Positions 51,865-59,826 of a stretch of 64,000 nt of DNA are shown one piece after another. Within the stretch, counting starts at the first letter, position 1, and each line of letters opens with the position of its first letter. The translations under genes and the position numbers were made by a program. The notes beneath the pieces are model-generated. The model did not search any database and was not told where the DNA came from. It worked only from the letters and a program-made list of their open reading frames with translations. Source of the stretch: Deltaproteobacteria bacterium (lineage in GTDB: Bacteria; Bdellovibrionota; FAC87; UBA2466). The stretch lies in the NCBI GenBank assembly GCA_016196825.1, contig JACPWY010000056.1:1-64000 (forward strand), written 5' to 3'.

Positions 51865-51890
51865 AATGATCCTTTCAGAAGAGGTGCCGC

Positions 51891-52307
51891 ATGATGAAAA
51901 ATATCGCATGGATCTTTGGAGTTCTCTTTCTCGCAACCGGATTCCTGGGCTTTGTCCCCGAGGCCACACCCAAAGGGCTCCTCTTCGGACTCTTTGAGGT
52001 CGATGGGATTCACAATGTGATTCACCTTTCGACGGGCGCCATCGCTATCATCGCAGCTCTCTACACCGAGAGTGCGTCGCGCACGTTCTTTCAGGCCGTT
52101 GGGGTGATCTACGGTGTCGTCGCCATTCTGGGATTCCTGGCCGCGCCCAATCCGCTCATGGGCATGGTCCACCTAAATAGCGCGGACAATTTCCTTCACC
52201 TGGGTGTTTCGGCCGTCGCGATTTATCTGGGCTTCATTGCGAAGGAGAGAGTGTCTCGGGTCTATGAAATCACCGACCGAGATCACAAGGAGAGAAACGC
52301 GGCCTGA
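51891..52307 (+). CDS. DUF4383-family membrane protein
   Basis: A 138-residue protein with four membrane helices and the DUF4383 pattern: FGVLFLATGFLGFVP, then VDGIHNVIHLSTGAIAI and a second NSADNFLHLGVSAVAIYLG. Each of the last two carries an N-x-x-H-L motif near a helix start. Function of the family is unknown. The ribosome site is AGAGGTG before the ATG pair at 51891/51894. One base separates its stop from the Rieske flavoprotein, so they form an operon. Confidence 0.85.
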   Translation: MMKNIAWIFGVLFLATGFLGFVPEATPKGLLFGLFEVDGIHNVIHLSTGAIAIIAALYTESASRTFFQAVGVIYGVVAILGFLAAPNPLMGMVHLNSADNFLHLGVSAVAIYLGFIAKERVSRVYEITDRDHKERNAA

Positions 52308-52308
52308 T

Positions 52309-53847
52309 ATGGAATCCACCCGATCCATTTGGCGAGCAGAGGCACTTCCCTCGGCGAAGGGGCCTTTAGACGCCGATACGCGGGCTGACGTCTGCGTGAT
52401 CGGCGGGGGGATCACGGGGCTATCCGTGGCCTATCAACTTGCCAAGAATCAACGATCGGTGGTGGTTCTGGAAATGGGACTGCTGGGGGAGGGACAAACT
52501 CAGTACACCACCGCCCAACTCTCCTCCTCGATCGATTGCCGATATTTTCAGCTCGAGCAGTGGCACGGTGAGACCGGCAGCCATCTCGCGGCCGAGAGCC
52601 ACACCGCCGCGATCGACGCCACCGAAGCGATTATTCGTGATGAAGGGATCGATTGTGACTTTGAACGACTCGATGGGTACCTGTTCTTGGGCCCCGACGA
52701 CAGCGCGGAGACATTGACGGAGGAGCTCACGGCCGCGCGACGGGCGGGGCTCGACGTCACCCACACTTCGCTTTCCTGGACCCCTGGCTCCGTCCCGGCC
52801 CTGCGTTTTCCCAAGCAGGCGCAGTTTCACCCGCTGAAATACCTCACTGGGCTTTATCGGGCGACCGAGGCGCGCGGAGGGAGGGTCTACACGATGACCC
52901 GTGCTCAGGGCATCGTTACCGGCAAGCACCCCATCGTCACCACTCAGTCGGGTCTTAAGATTCATTGTGAAGCGGTCGTCGTGGCAACCAAATCGCCAAT
53001 GAATGACCGCTTTGCCATTCACACTAAGCAAGCGCCGTATACCACGTATGTCGTCGGACTCAGGGCGACTCGGCCGATTGCCCGTCATCTTTACTGGGAC
53101 ACAGGATCGGCTCATCGATCGCACCCACGCCCCTACCACTATGTGCGCCTCGCGAAAGATCCCAATGGTGTGGATTTTCTGCTCGTCGGCGGCGAGGATC
53201 ACAAAACGGGACAGGCCAACGATGGCGCGGAGAGATTCTATCATCTGGAGCGCTGGGGACGTGATCTGTTCCCTGGACTGGAAGAGACCGCCTACCAATG
53301 GTCGGGGGAGATCCACGAACCCGTCGACGGGCTCGGCTTCATCGGGCCGAACCCCGCCGAGGGCGAGAAGAATATTTTTCTCGTCACGGGGGATGCCGGC
53401 ATGGGCATGACTTACGCCGGTATTGCCGGTTTCATTTTGCGAGACCTCATCGAGAGGCGACCCAATCCCTGGGCTCACCTCTACGATCCGGCCCGAAAAA
53501 CTCTTCGTGCTGTGGGGACCTTCACTCGGGAGAACCTCAACGTGGCCTCCCAATATGCGACCTGGGTCACTCCGGGAGAGCTGCATTCCACCGACAGCAT
53601 CGCACCCGGCGAAGGGGCGGTGATTCGGCAGGGTCTGCACAAGATAGCCGCCTACCGGGATCCCACAGGGCATGTGCACGAATTTTCAGCCGTGTGCCCG
53701 CACCTCGGCTGCCTCGTGGCATGGAACTCGACGGAAAAGACGTGGGACTGCCCCTGTCACGGCTCGCGCTTCAACGCCCGAGGCGCGGTGGTTCTCGGCC
53801 CCGCAACACAAAACCTCGCGCCGATCCCCCAAAAAAAGACCGCGTAG
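52309..53847 (+). CDS. FAD-dependent oxidoreductase with C-terminal Rieske domain
   Basis: The ATG at 52309 (one base after the DUF4383 stop) gives 512 residues. Residues 1-390 form a DAO-type FAD enzyme (VCVIGGGITGLSVAYQLA, C-terminal VTGDAGMGMTYAGIAG). Residues about 415-510 form a Rieske domain with CPHLGCLVAW and CPCHGSRF, giving the Cys-His/Cys-His 2Fe-2S ligands. This fusion is known in several bacteria as an uncharacterised oxidoreductase. Electrons probably pass between flavin and iron-sulfur centre. No signal peptide, so it is cytoplasmic. Confidence 0.92.
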   Translation: MESTRSIWRAEALPSAKGPLDADTRADVCVIGGGITGLSVAYQLAKNQRSVVVLEMGLLGEGQTQYTTAQLSSSIDCRYFQLEQWHGETGSHLAAESHTAAIDATEAIIRDEGIDCDFERLDGYLFLGPDDSAETLTEELTAARRAGLDVTHTSLSWTPGSVPALRFPKQAQFHPLKYLTGLYRATEARGGRVYTMTRAQGIVTGKHPIVTTQSGLKIHCEAVVVATKSPMNDRFAIHTKQAPYTTYVVGLRATRPIARHLYWDTGSAHRSHPRPYHYVRLAKDPNGVDFLLVGGEDHKTGQANDGAERFYHLERWGRDLFPGLEETAYQWSGEIHEPVDGLGFIGPNPAEGEKNIFLVTGDAGMGMTYAGIAGFILRDLIERRPNPWAHLYDPARKTLRAVGTFTRENLNVASQYATWVTPGELHSTDSIAPGEGAVIRQGLHKIAAYRDPTGHVHEFSAVCPHLGCLVAWNSTEKTWDCPCHGSRFNARGAVVLGPATQNLAPIPQKKTA

Positions 53848-53940
53848 GTTTCTCGCTCTCAGGTTTTAGGGTGGAGTGTCGACAGAATTAAGGCGCTGGT
53901 AGGCAAATCGATCAAGGTCTAGGGCCCTAAAGTCCCCCCC

Positions 53941-53976
53941 TGGCCGCCGGAAGTGGTCGGGCTTCGTCGGCGGCCA
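53941..53976 (-). terminator. GC-rich hairpin after the DUF4142 gene
   Basis: TGGCCGCCG and CGGCGGCCA are perfect 9-bp arms with an 18-base loop, 17 bases after the stop on the minus strand. No T-run follows, so termination is only probable. Confidence 0.45.
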
Positions 53977-53992
53977 AGGCTCGGGACTGGGC

Positions 53993-54511
53993 TCAGTTGA
54001 CTTGTCCGAGCAGGGCCTGCGCCTCTTCGAGGTGCCTTCGCACCACAGCTTCGCCCTGTTCCAGAAACGCCTTCAGTTCTGCGTTTTGAATGGTCGGGAT
54101 CCAGCGGTTTATCTCCTCAAGGCACTTCTTGTTCCCCTCAACCTGGCCGGTCAGAAACGCGGTGATGTATTCCGCGCCTTCCAGTCGACTGAGGTCTTGC
54201 AGCTTGGCGGCCCCCTTCGCGGCGATATCGCGGCTCATGTTGCTCTCCACCGGCACCAGGCGAATGCTGTCAAACAGCGCCTCGGCGTCGTTCAGCATGG
54301 CGATGTGCGAAGTGATAAGCTCGTCAACAAAAGCCGCAACCTTTGCATCCGACACTTTTTCCTTGGCCTGCTCAGCGATTGCGATCTCGACCTGATTCGA
54401 GACAACAATAATCTGGGCCAATCGCGCATCGGCCGATTGGGGAACCGGATCAGGCCCGGCAAAGAGTTGAAGACAGGAGACTGCTGCTAGGATCGGTATG
54501 AAGTGTTTCAT
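53993..54511 (-). CDS. Exported DUF4142 protein, sigma-54 controlled
   Basis: A 172-residue protein with a signal peptide (MKHFIPILAAVSCLQLFAG) and a helical ferritin-like four-helix pattern typical of DUF4142: QIIVVSNQVEIAIAEQAKEK, then DELITSHIAMLNDAE and EGAEYITAFLTGQVEG. Family members are periplasmic and often stress-induced. A consensus sigma-54 promoter lies about 50 bases upstream, and the short leader contains a CGGGA-TCAT-TCCCG hairpin at 54535-54548. Confidence 0.85.
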   Translation of the reverse strand: MKHFIPILAAVSCLQLFAGPDPVPQSADARLAQIIVVSNQVEIAIAEQAKEKVSDAKVAAFVDELITSHIAMLNDAEALFDSIRLVPVESNMSRDIAAKGAAKLQDLSRLEGAEYITAFLTGQVEGNKKCLEEINRWIPTIQNAELKAFLEQGEAVVRRHLEEAQALLGQVN

Positions 54512-54560
54512 TTGTATTCCTCTTCTTTTTCATTCGGGATCATTCCCGCGATGTATCAAA

Positions 54561-54575
54561 GCAATTCGAGTGCCA
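54561..54575 (-). promoter_or_regulatory. Sigma-54 promoter of the DUF4142 gene
   Basis: On the minus strand CTTGGCAC, TCGAA, TTGC is a full match to the consensus. The expected start is near 54550, giving a 39-base leader. Confidence 0.78.
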
Positions 54576-54624
54576 AGGTATTTCCGATGTCGTCGTTGTG
54601 AGCTCGTTGCAGTTAGAAACACAA

Positions 54625-54667
54625 AAGCCCCACATTCGATGCTCCTTGAAGCACGAATGTGGGGCTT
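54625..54667 (-). terminator. Terminator after the Tyr/Gly-rich protein gene
   Basis: AAGCCCCACATTCG and CGAATGTGGGGCTT are perfect 14-bp arms; on the minus strand the stem is followed by TTTTGTGTTT. It ends the gene whose stop is at 54673 and lies upstream of the DUF4142 promoter. Confidence 0.88.
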
Positions 54668-54672
54668 AAGCA

Positions 54673-55248
54673 TCATGGCCACCGGTAGTACGGATTGGAA
54701 TAATACGAGTAGGAGAACGGACCGACAGTCAGTGAAACACCAGAGCCGTGGTACGGATAGTACGAGTTGTTGGAGTAGTAACCGTACGACGGATAGCGGT
54801 AGGAGGCATAGGAGCCATAGCCGTAGTGCCGGCCATAACCATACCCATACCAACCGTAGTTACCGTGATTTCGCCAACCGTACCAGCGCCCTACGTGCGC
54901 ATCGGTCTGTTCCTCGTCGGGAATGCACACACCGGTTCGATCCGAAATGTCGAACAGTTTCGCCACCTCGTCGGGAGCCTTCACCTTCGTGCGTTCCGCG
55001 ACCTCCATTTTTTCCCACGCCTTCCCCTCCGTAGCTTTCAAGGCCGCGCGCGCGTCCTCGACCGTCACGATCTTTTTCTGAAAGTCGATCGTGATGAGCT
55101 CGGGGTTTCCCTCGCTCGCCACTGGGGTTCGCACAATGAGTAGACGTGGCAACACCATCTTCTCTCCTGGTTGGCATCCACCGGGTTGTTCATCCGCTGT
55201 GGCAAAGAAACCCAGGCACCCTGCCAACAGGATCCATTTCGTTTTCAT
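54673..55248 (-). CDS. Exported protein with Tyr/Gly-rich low-complexity tail
   Basis: The ATG at 55248 follows AGGAGAAA and starts a signal peptide (MKTKWILLAGCLGFFA); an upstream reading to 55341 crosses the promoter. Of 191 residues, the first half is soluble with two or three cysteines. From about residue 120 it is dominated by Tyr, Gly, Ser and Arg (WYGWRNHGNYGWYGYGYGR and further YxSYxYPSYG repeats). Aromatic-glycine tails of this kind make self-associating or surface-coating proteins, but function is unproven. A consensus sigma-54 promoter lies about 55 bases upstream and the leader contains a GGTGTG-TTT-CACACC hairpin (55269-55283). Confidence 0.75.
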   Translation of the reverse strand: MKTKWILLAGCLGFFATADEQPGGCQPGEKMVLPRLLIVRTPVASEGNPELITIDFQKKIVTVEDARAALKATEGKAWEKMEVAERTKVKAPDEVAKLFDISDRTGVCIPDEEQTDAHVGRWYGWRNHGNYGWYGYGYGRHYGYGSYASYRYPSYGYYSNNSYYPYHGSGVSLTVGPFSYSYYSNPYYRWP

Positions 55249-55302
55249 CGATTTTCTCCTCGTGAATTGGTGTGTTTCACACCGGTTTTGAGTGTTTGCA
55301 AT

Positions 55303-55317
55303 GCAATTGAAGTGCCA
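55303..55317 (-). promoter_or_regulatory. Sigma-54 promoter of the Tyr/Gly-rich protein gene
   Basis: On the minus strand CTTGGCAC, TTCAA, TTGC is a full match to the consensus and is almost identical to the DUF4142 promoter. Confidence 0.78.
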
Positions 55318-55523
55318 AGGAGCGTATTCGTCTGTCTTCACCTTTTGCGATCTGAGACAGTTTTTCTTTGTCGCTGACGCAGTTCGGACCTATTAGTCCC
55401 GTGAGCGTTGAACAAACGCCCCCTAAGAGAATGGCTCCGGGAAACCGGACGCCATGGAGCACTTCTTACCGACTCGAATTTTTCGGCTCCGAAACTAGAA
55501 CACAACATGAACGAGGAGTTCGT

Positions 55524-55940
55524 ATGAAAACGATGATTACTATTGGGTTGGCTATTGCCCTGTCCGGCTCGGCGTATGCCAGCGGATTCAAGTGCACATC
55601 CGACGAGGGTCTCAATGTGAAGCTTTTCAACCACGTTGATCCCTTGAGCGGCACCCGCACGCCGGCGGTGCTTGTGATCAGCAGCGATGCCCAAGGCACG
55701 CTCATCGTCCGCAAGGACACCGAGATCACCAAGCACAACCGTGCCAATACGGTGCAGTATGTCGTTGATGGCTCTGAGAAGGTTGGGGCTGAAACGGCCA
55801 TCCTTCAGATCCGCTTCAAAGAGGGTCGCGAGGTTCTCGAGGCCCGTGAGGTCACCGCTGCCCAGTTGATCCTGGTGTCGGAAGACAATGATCGGTCCGT
55901 GATCGCGCTCGAGTGCGAGCGTTATCTCAAGGCCGAGTAG
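55524..55940 (+). CDS. Small secreted protein of unknown function
   Basis: The ATG at 55524 follows GAGGAG and begins a signal peptide (MKTMITIGLAIALSGSAYA); the longer open frame from 55368 has no ribosome site. The 138-residue product has two cysteines (FKCTSDEG and ALECERYLK) that may form one disulfide, and alternating beta strands with VKLFNHVDPLSGTRTPAV. It resembles small periplasmic beta-sandwich proteins, but no family is named. A GC-rich hairpin follows the stop. Confidence 0.7.
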   Translation: MKTMITIGLAIALSGSAYASGFKCTSDEGLNVKLFNHVDPLSGTRTPAVLVISSDAQGTLIVRKDTEITKHNRANTVQYVVDGSEKVGAETAILQIRFKEGREVLEAREVTAAQLILVSEDNDRSVIALECERYLKAE

Positions 55941-55948
55941 GTTCCCAA

Positions 55949-55974
55949 GGCCGGGCCCTCACGAGGGCCCGGCC
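55949..55974 (+). terminator. GC-rich hairpin after the 55524 gene
   Basis: GGCCGGGCCCT and AGGGCCCGGCC form an 11-bp stem with a CACG loop nine bases after the stop. Only short T-runs follow, so efficiency is uncertain. Confidence 0.6.
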
Positions 55975-56018
55975 CCACTCCCCTTTCGGTTCGCCCGCAC
56001 TCCATTTACAATGGAATC

Positions 56019-57095
56019 ATGAAAATCATTCTGACATTTCTCTTCGTGGCCGCCTCGGCTGTCTCAGATCCATTCTTCGACACTCTGCTCGCCCCATTTA
56101 CCGGTGAAGTCCCGGGAGCCAGTCTCGCCGTTTACAAAAACGGGGAGCTCTTTTTCGAAAAGTCTGTTGGCCTGGCCGACCTGGAAAACAAGATCCCCGT
56201 GGAGCCGAACACTCATTTTCGAATTGCCTCAATGACAAAGGCCTTCACCGCTTTGACGGCGCTCATGCTGATCGATCGCGGCCAACTCTCCTTCGACACC
56301 CGGATCACCGATCTGTTTCCGAAGTTCCCCGTTTATGGAAAGTCGATCTCCGTCTTTCATCTGCTCCATCACCAATCGGGCCTCCTCGACTACGAAGATC
56401 TCATGCCGTCCGAAGAAACAACGCCTATCCTCGACAAAGGGGTCGTGGACCTTCTGGCCCACCAGGACCACACCTACTTCGCGCCGGGCACGCAATTCCG
56501 TTATAGCAACGGCGGCTACGCTCTACTCGCGCAGATCGTGGAGACAATCTCGCAGACTAGCTTTGCGGCCTTTCTCAAATCCCAGGTCTTTCTGCCGCTC
56601 GGGATGTTTTCGAGCCTTGCCTTCGAAGCGGGCCTGTCGACAGTCCCCCACCGCGCATATGGTTACTCGCCCAGTGGCTCCTCGTTCGTCCGCACCGACC
56701 AGAGTGTGACCTCAAGCGTTCTTGGTGACGGTGGCGTCTACACCTCGACTCGAGACTACCTTTTCTGGAGCCGGTTTTTAGACGAACCCAACCTTCTCTC
56801 CGAGGATCTGGCCCTCGCCCTTTTCGAGCCCGCCCCGCTCTCCACTGGCGAGGCGACCCACTACGCAAGCGGCTGGATGATTGACACCTACAAGGGGAAA
56901 CGGCACCAATTTCACACGGGGAGCACCATCGGCTTCCGTTCGGCGGTGGAACGATTCCCGGATGATCATCTCACCATCGTATTTTTTTCTAATCGAGGAG
57001 ATGTCACACCCCAATCCTTTACGCAGTCCGCGATGGACCACCTTCTCTTTGAGCGAAGAACCGATAAGCCGGTATGCCGAGCACTACAAAAATGA
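56019..57095 (+). CDS. Serine beta-lactamase-family hydrolase (class C-like)
   Basis: A 358-residue exported protein with a signal peptide (MKIILTFLFVAASAVSD). Catalytic motifs of the PF00144 family are FRIASMTKAF (Ser71-x-x-Lys74), YSNGGYALL (about 161) and FHTGSTIGF (about 297; HTG in place of KTG). Such proteins include esterases, D-aminopeptidases and peptidoglycan-related enzymes as well as AmpC. HTG argues against a true beta-lactamase. Its last 77 bases overlap the convergent permease gene. Confidence 0.9.
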   Translation: MKIILTFLFVAASAVSDPFFDTLLAPFTGEVPGASLAVYKNGELFFEKSVGLADLENKIPVEPNTHFRIASMTKAFTALTALMLIDRGQLSFDTRITDLFPKFPVYGKSISVFHLLHHQSGLLDYEDLMPSEETTPILDKGVVDLLAHQDHTYFAPGTQFRYSNGGYALLAQIVETISQTSFAAFLKSQVFLPLGMFSSLAFEAGLSTVPHRAYGYSPSGSSFVRTDQSVTSSVLGDGGVYTSTRDYLFWSRFLDEPNLLSEDLALALFEPAPLSTGEATHYASGWMIDTYKGKRHQFHTGSTIGFRSAVERFPDDHLTIVFFSNRGDVTPQSFTQSAMDHLLFERRTDKPVCRALQK

Positions 57096-58347
57096 GTCCA
57101 TAGGCGGTGCTCCGTGGGTCACTCACCACGGTGTTTATCAAGAGTACAAGCGCGGCCATGGAGAAAAGTCCGGGGAGCACTGGATAAAAAGGCGCCCGAA
57201 ACCCAGCTTCACCTCCACGCCTGTTTCTGAGGCGAAAAATCGATAGGGCCACTAAGAAATAGAATATCCACGATGTGAAAACGACGCAGTCGGTGAGTTG
57301 GTCGAAGGTCCCACTCGCGGCGAGCACGCTTGCCGTCACTCCCTGGATGAGAATCGCCTTCACGGGCACACAGGTGATCGGATGAAGGTGGGAAAGATGC
57401 CGAAAAAATAGGCCGTCTTTCGCCATTGCGTAGGGAACCCGGGCTCCAGTGAGAATGGAGCCATTCATTGCACCTAGAGCCGATACAACAAACAGAGCAG
57501 AGAGAAAGGTTGCTCCACTGGAACCCAAGAACGACCTCAACGCCAAAGCGGCAACAGGTGGGCTCGAGGGATGAAGGCTCGAGTTCGCGCCAGCAATCTC
57601 ATCGATCGGAAGCGCCAGGAAATACGCGACGTTGATTAAACCATAAACAATGAAAACCAGAACCGATCCGATGATAAGAGCTCGCGGAATGTTTTTTTGG
57701 GGATCAATCACCTCGCCAGAGGCCATCGGAAGATTATTCCACCCATCGAAGGCCCACAGCGCCGAAACCATCGCCGTCCCCATTGCGCTGGCCCCGTTTC
57801 TTGCCATCTCGACTCCTACCAAGGCACCCCGGTGCTCACCCCAGAAAAACACCCCACCGGCAATCGCTACGATCAGCCCCACCTTGAGCGCCGTCAGCGC
57901 CGACTGAATTCGCCCGCCCCACGCCACCTTCAGACAGTTGTTCAACACAAAGAACCAGACGAGTGCTATCGCCGTCACAGTGCGAGCCTCGGCTGACAAT
58001 GGGGCTACAGCGCTGAGAAAAGTGGCCGCGCCCACGCCATACGCCGCCACCGATCCGGGTGAGCCGATCCAGAATCGACACCATCCAAACAAAAAGCCGG
58101 CGAGCGGCCCATAGCCCTCCCGTAGGTAAATATACTCACCGCCGGCATTGGGGAATTGGCCCCCGATCTCCGCGTAAACGAAAGCCCCGGCCAGAGAAAG
58201 AAACCCAGCCAGCCCCCACGCCAAAAGTACGCTCATCGGAGAACCCAAGAGCTGCGTCATCGTCGCGGTTTTGAGAAAAATCCCGGTGCCAATCATGCTG
58301 CCCGCGACAAGGCTCACCGCCGCGCTGAGGCTCAGCCCTCGTTTCAA
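57019..58347 (-). CDS. APC-superfamily amino-acid permease (LAT-like)
   Basis: A 442-residue transporter with twelve membrane helices, opening with the consensus GLSLSAAVSLVAGSMIGTGIF and continuing with FPNAGGEYIYLREGYGPLAGF and SALWAFDGWNNLPMASGEV, which are typical of the SLC7/LAT branch. It exchanges or imports amino acids across the inner membrane; the substrate is not predictable. It overlaps the convergent hydrolase gene by 77 bases, so antisense transcripts are possible. Confidence 0.92.
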   Translation of the reverse strand: MKRGLSLSAAVSLVAGSMIGTGIFLKTATMTQLLGSPMSVLLAWGLAGFLSLAGAFVYAEIGGQFPNAGGEYIYLREGYGPLAGFLFGWCRFWIGSPGSVAAYGVGAATFLSAVAPLSAEARTVTAIALVWFFVLNNCLKVAWGGRIQSALTALKVGLIVAIAGGVFFWGEHRGALVGVEMARNGASAMGTAMVSALWAFDGWNNLPMASGEVIDPQKNIPRALIIGSVLVFIVYGLINVAYFLALPIDEIAGANSSLHPSSPPVAALALRSFLGSSGATFLSALFVVSALGAMNGSILTGARVPYAMAKDGLFFRHLSHLHPITCVPVKAILIQGVTASVLAASGTFDQLTDCVVFTSWIFYFLVALSIFRLRNRRGGEAGFRAPFYPVLPGLFSMAALVLLINTVVSDPRSTAYGLIFVVLGIPAYRFFAQREGGPSRTA

Positions 58348-58402
58348 AGAGAGTGGTTCGGGAATTGTTCGGGCTAGGGTTGGAATACCAAACTATTTTC
58401 TC

Positions 58403-58909
58403 TTAGGCAGCGTGGTGGAGTCCATGGATATTCTCATGGGGAATGGGCTCCCCACAAAGGAGCGTAAAGAGCTCACCGTAAATGAGGTGCACAACCAGAA
58501 GGCCGGCGGACACGAGAAGCGGAGAGGCTGTGTGGCTCGCAAAGAGTCCTAGCCCCAAAATCGGCAGCCCGATTAGCTGAGAAAAGAGCCAGAGCCCCGC
58601 ACCCCACTCGAGCCCCTTGAGCCACAGATTCTTCGCCATCATGGGGTAGTAGGCCAAGACGTAGAAATGGGGAAATACGATCGCCCCCATATTGAGGTGC
58701 CAAACAGCGCCCCAAAGCGCGTAGTAAGAGCTGGAAAGATTACTCACCATGAACGACTGCCCAATCATTGCAAAAAAATGCAGGGGGAGGTGGCCAAAGA
58801 TTTTCGATCCGATGAGAAGCACTCCTGTCGCGATGATTGTCGCTGAAAAACCAGCTGCAATCGCCCGCAAGATCCCAGGCCGCTCTCTATCAACGTCTCG
58901 ATCATCCAT
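58403..58909 (-). CDS. Small membrane protein of unknown function
   Basis: A 168-residue protein with four or five membrane helices. GGAGGT lies about ten bases before the ATG at 58909, which I prefer to a GTG at 58921. The sequence includes HLPLHFFAMIGQSFMV and a histidine-rich C-terminus (GEPIPHENIHGLHH). The YYALWGAVWHLNMGAIVFPHFY segment, with small and aromatic residues, resembles uncharacterised small inner-membrane proteins. It lies 55 bases upstream of the permease gene on the same strand and may be co-transcribed with it. Confidence 0.7.
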   Translation of the reverse strand: MDDRDVDRERPGILRAIAAGFSATIIATGVLLIGSKIFGHLPLHFFAMIGQSFMVSNLSSSYYALWGAVWHLNMGAIVFPHFYVLAYYPMMAKNLWLKGLEWGAGLWLFSQLIGLPILGLGLFASHTASPLLVSAGLLVVHLIYGELFTLLCGEPIPHENIHGLHHAA

Positions 58910-59100
58910 TTGGAGAACCACCTCCCCACTTCTTAATTGAGCAAAAGTCGTGCCGCCGGCCTAGGCTCAAAAAATGGGGGAGCCGTGCCATTCATGCAAA
59001 TCGCATCATTAATTGTGGAGATTCTTGTACGATGGACGCGTTAGGCGCTTCGCAGCATTCAGCCGATTTCCAGAATCCGTTTTCGTGATCGGCTTGTCGA

Positions 59101-59826
59101 TCACTCAAATGCCACGGCTCGTCCAAAATCGTATGAGCAGATCAGAGCAGGCGTGCCTACGGCAGCCGATCCAAAGCAATGATTCGGAGGGCAGAGACAG
59201 CCGCCGCGATCACCACAGAGCTGGGCCACCCATAGCGTTCCGATCTGCGATCCCACGAGAGAGTTCAGAATGTCGGGGCGGCTCGCACGCACGATGAAGT
59301 GTTGCGGATCGGTGTGGAGAGACTTAGTGATGGGGTTAGGTTGCTCGAGCGAAGTGTAAAGGAGTGCATTCGACAGAGCCGCTAGCGCCTCATCGGTGTA
59401 GGGCCCGGGCTGAAGCTCCCTCAACATGGTCACTCTGCCCATGAGATCGCGGTCATGGCTGTGGCGATCCTTCAAAAGCCCCTCCTGCTTCAGTTTTTCT
59501 GCTGTGTCGTAAAAGAGTTGAACAAAGTAGACCTTTTTTCCCATCACTAGATCGGTTCCGATGTGAATTCCGAGGCTCGAGGAGATTTTCTTCTCGGGAT
59601 CAAGCTTAGAAACGCACTCACCCGTCACGATCTGCCCCTTCTCAAAACCATTGTAGGGTGGAAGTCCGGCCCTGGAGAAGGCGCCCAAGAAATCATTGTA
59701 GAGGCGCTCGTCGACGGGCGGGCGAATCTCCACCTTAAAGCTCTTCCAATAGGTCTTGTACTCCTCCTCGGAAGCGGGCGTTTCGGCCCATGCGATGCTC
59801 ATTAGGGCGAGGAAAAGGAGAGTCAC
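59101..59826 (-). CDS. Secreted protein of unknown function, second of a pair
   Basis: A 241-residue protein with a signal peptide (MTLLFLALMSIAWA). The mature part has about five cysteines, four of them clustered near the end (QLCGDRGGCLCPPNHCFGSA). The start overlaps the stop of the upstream gene by four bases (ATGA). Both proteins share a similar layout: a helical N-terminal half, a middle with a 'HFIVRASRP/ SWIEVTPDLL' strand and a Cys-containing end. They may therefore be distant duplicates. No family recognised. Confidence 0.7.
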   Translation of the reverse strand: MTLLFLALMSIAWAETPASEEEYKTYWKSFKVEIRPPVDERLYNDFLGAFSRAGLPPYNGFEKGQIVTGECVSKLDPEKKISSSLGIHIGTDLVMGKKVYFVQLFYDTAEKLKQEGLLKDRHSHDRDLMGRVTMLRELQPGPYTDEALAALSNALLYTSLEQPNPITKSLHTDPQHFIVRASRPDILNSLVGSQIGTLWVAQLCGDRGGCLCPPNHCFGSAAVGTPALICSYDFGRAVAFE

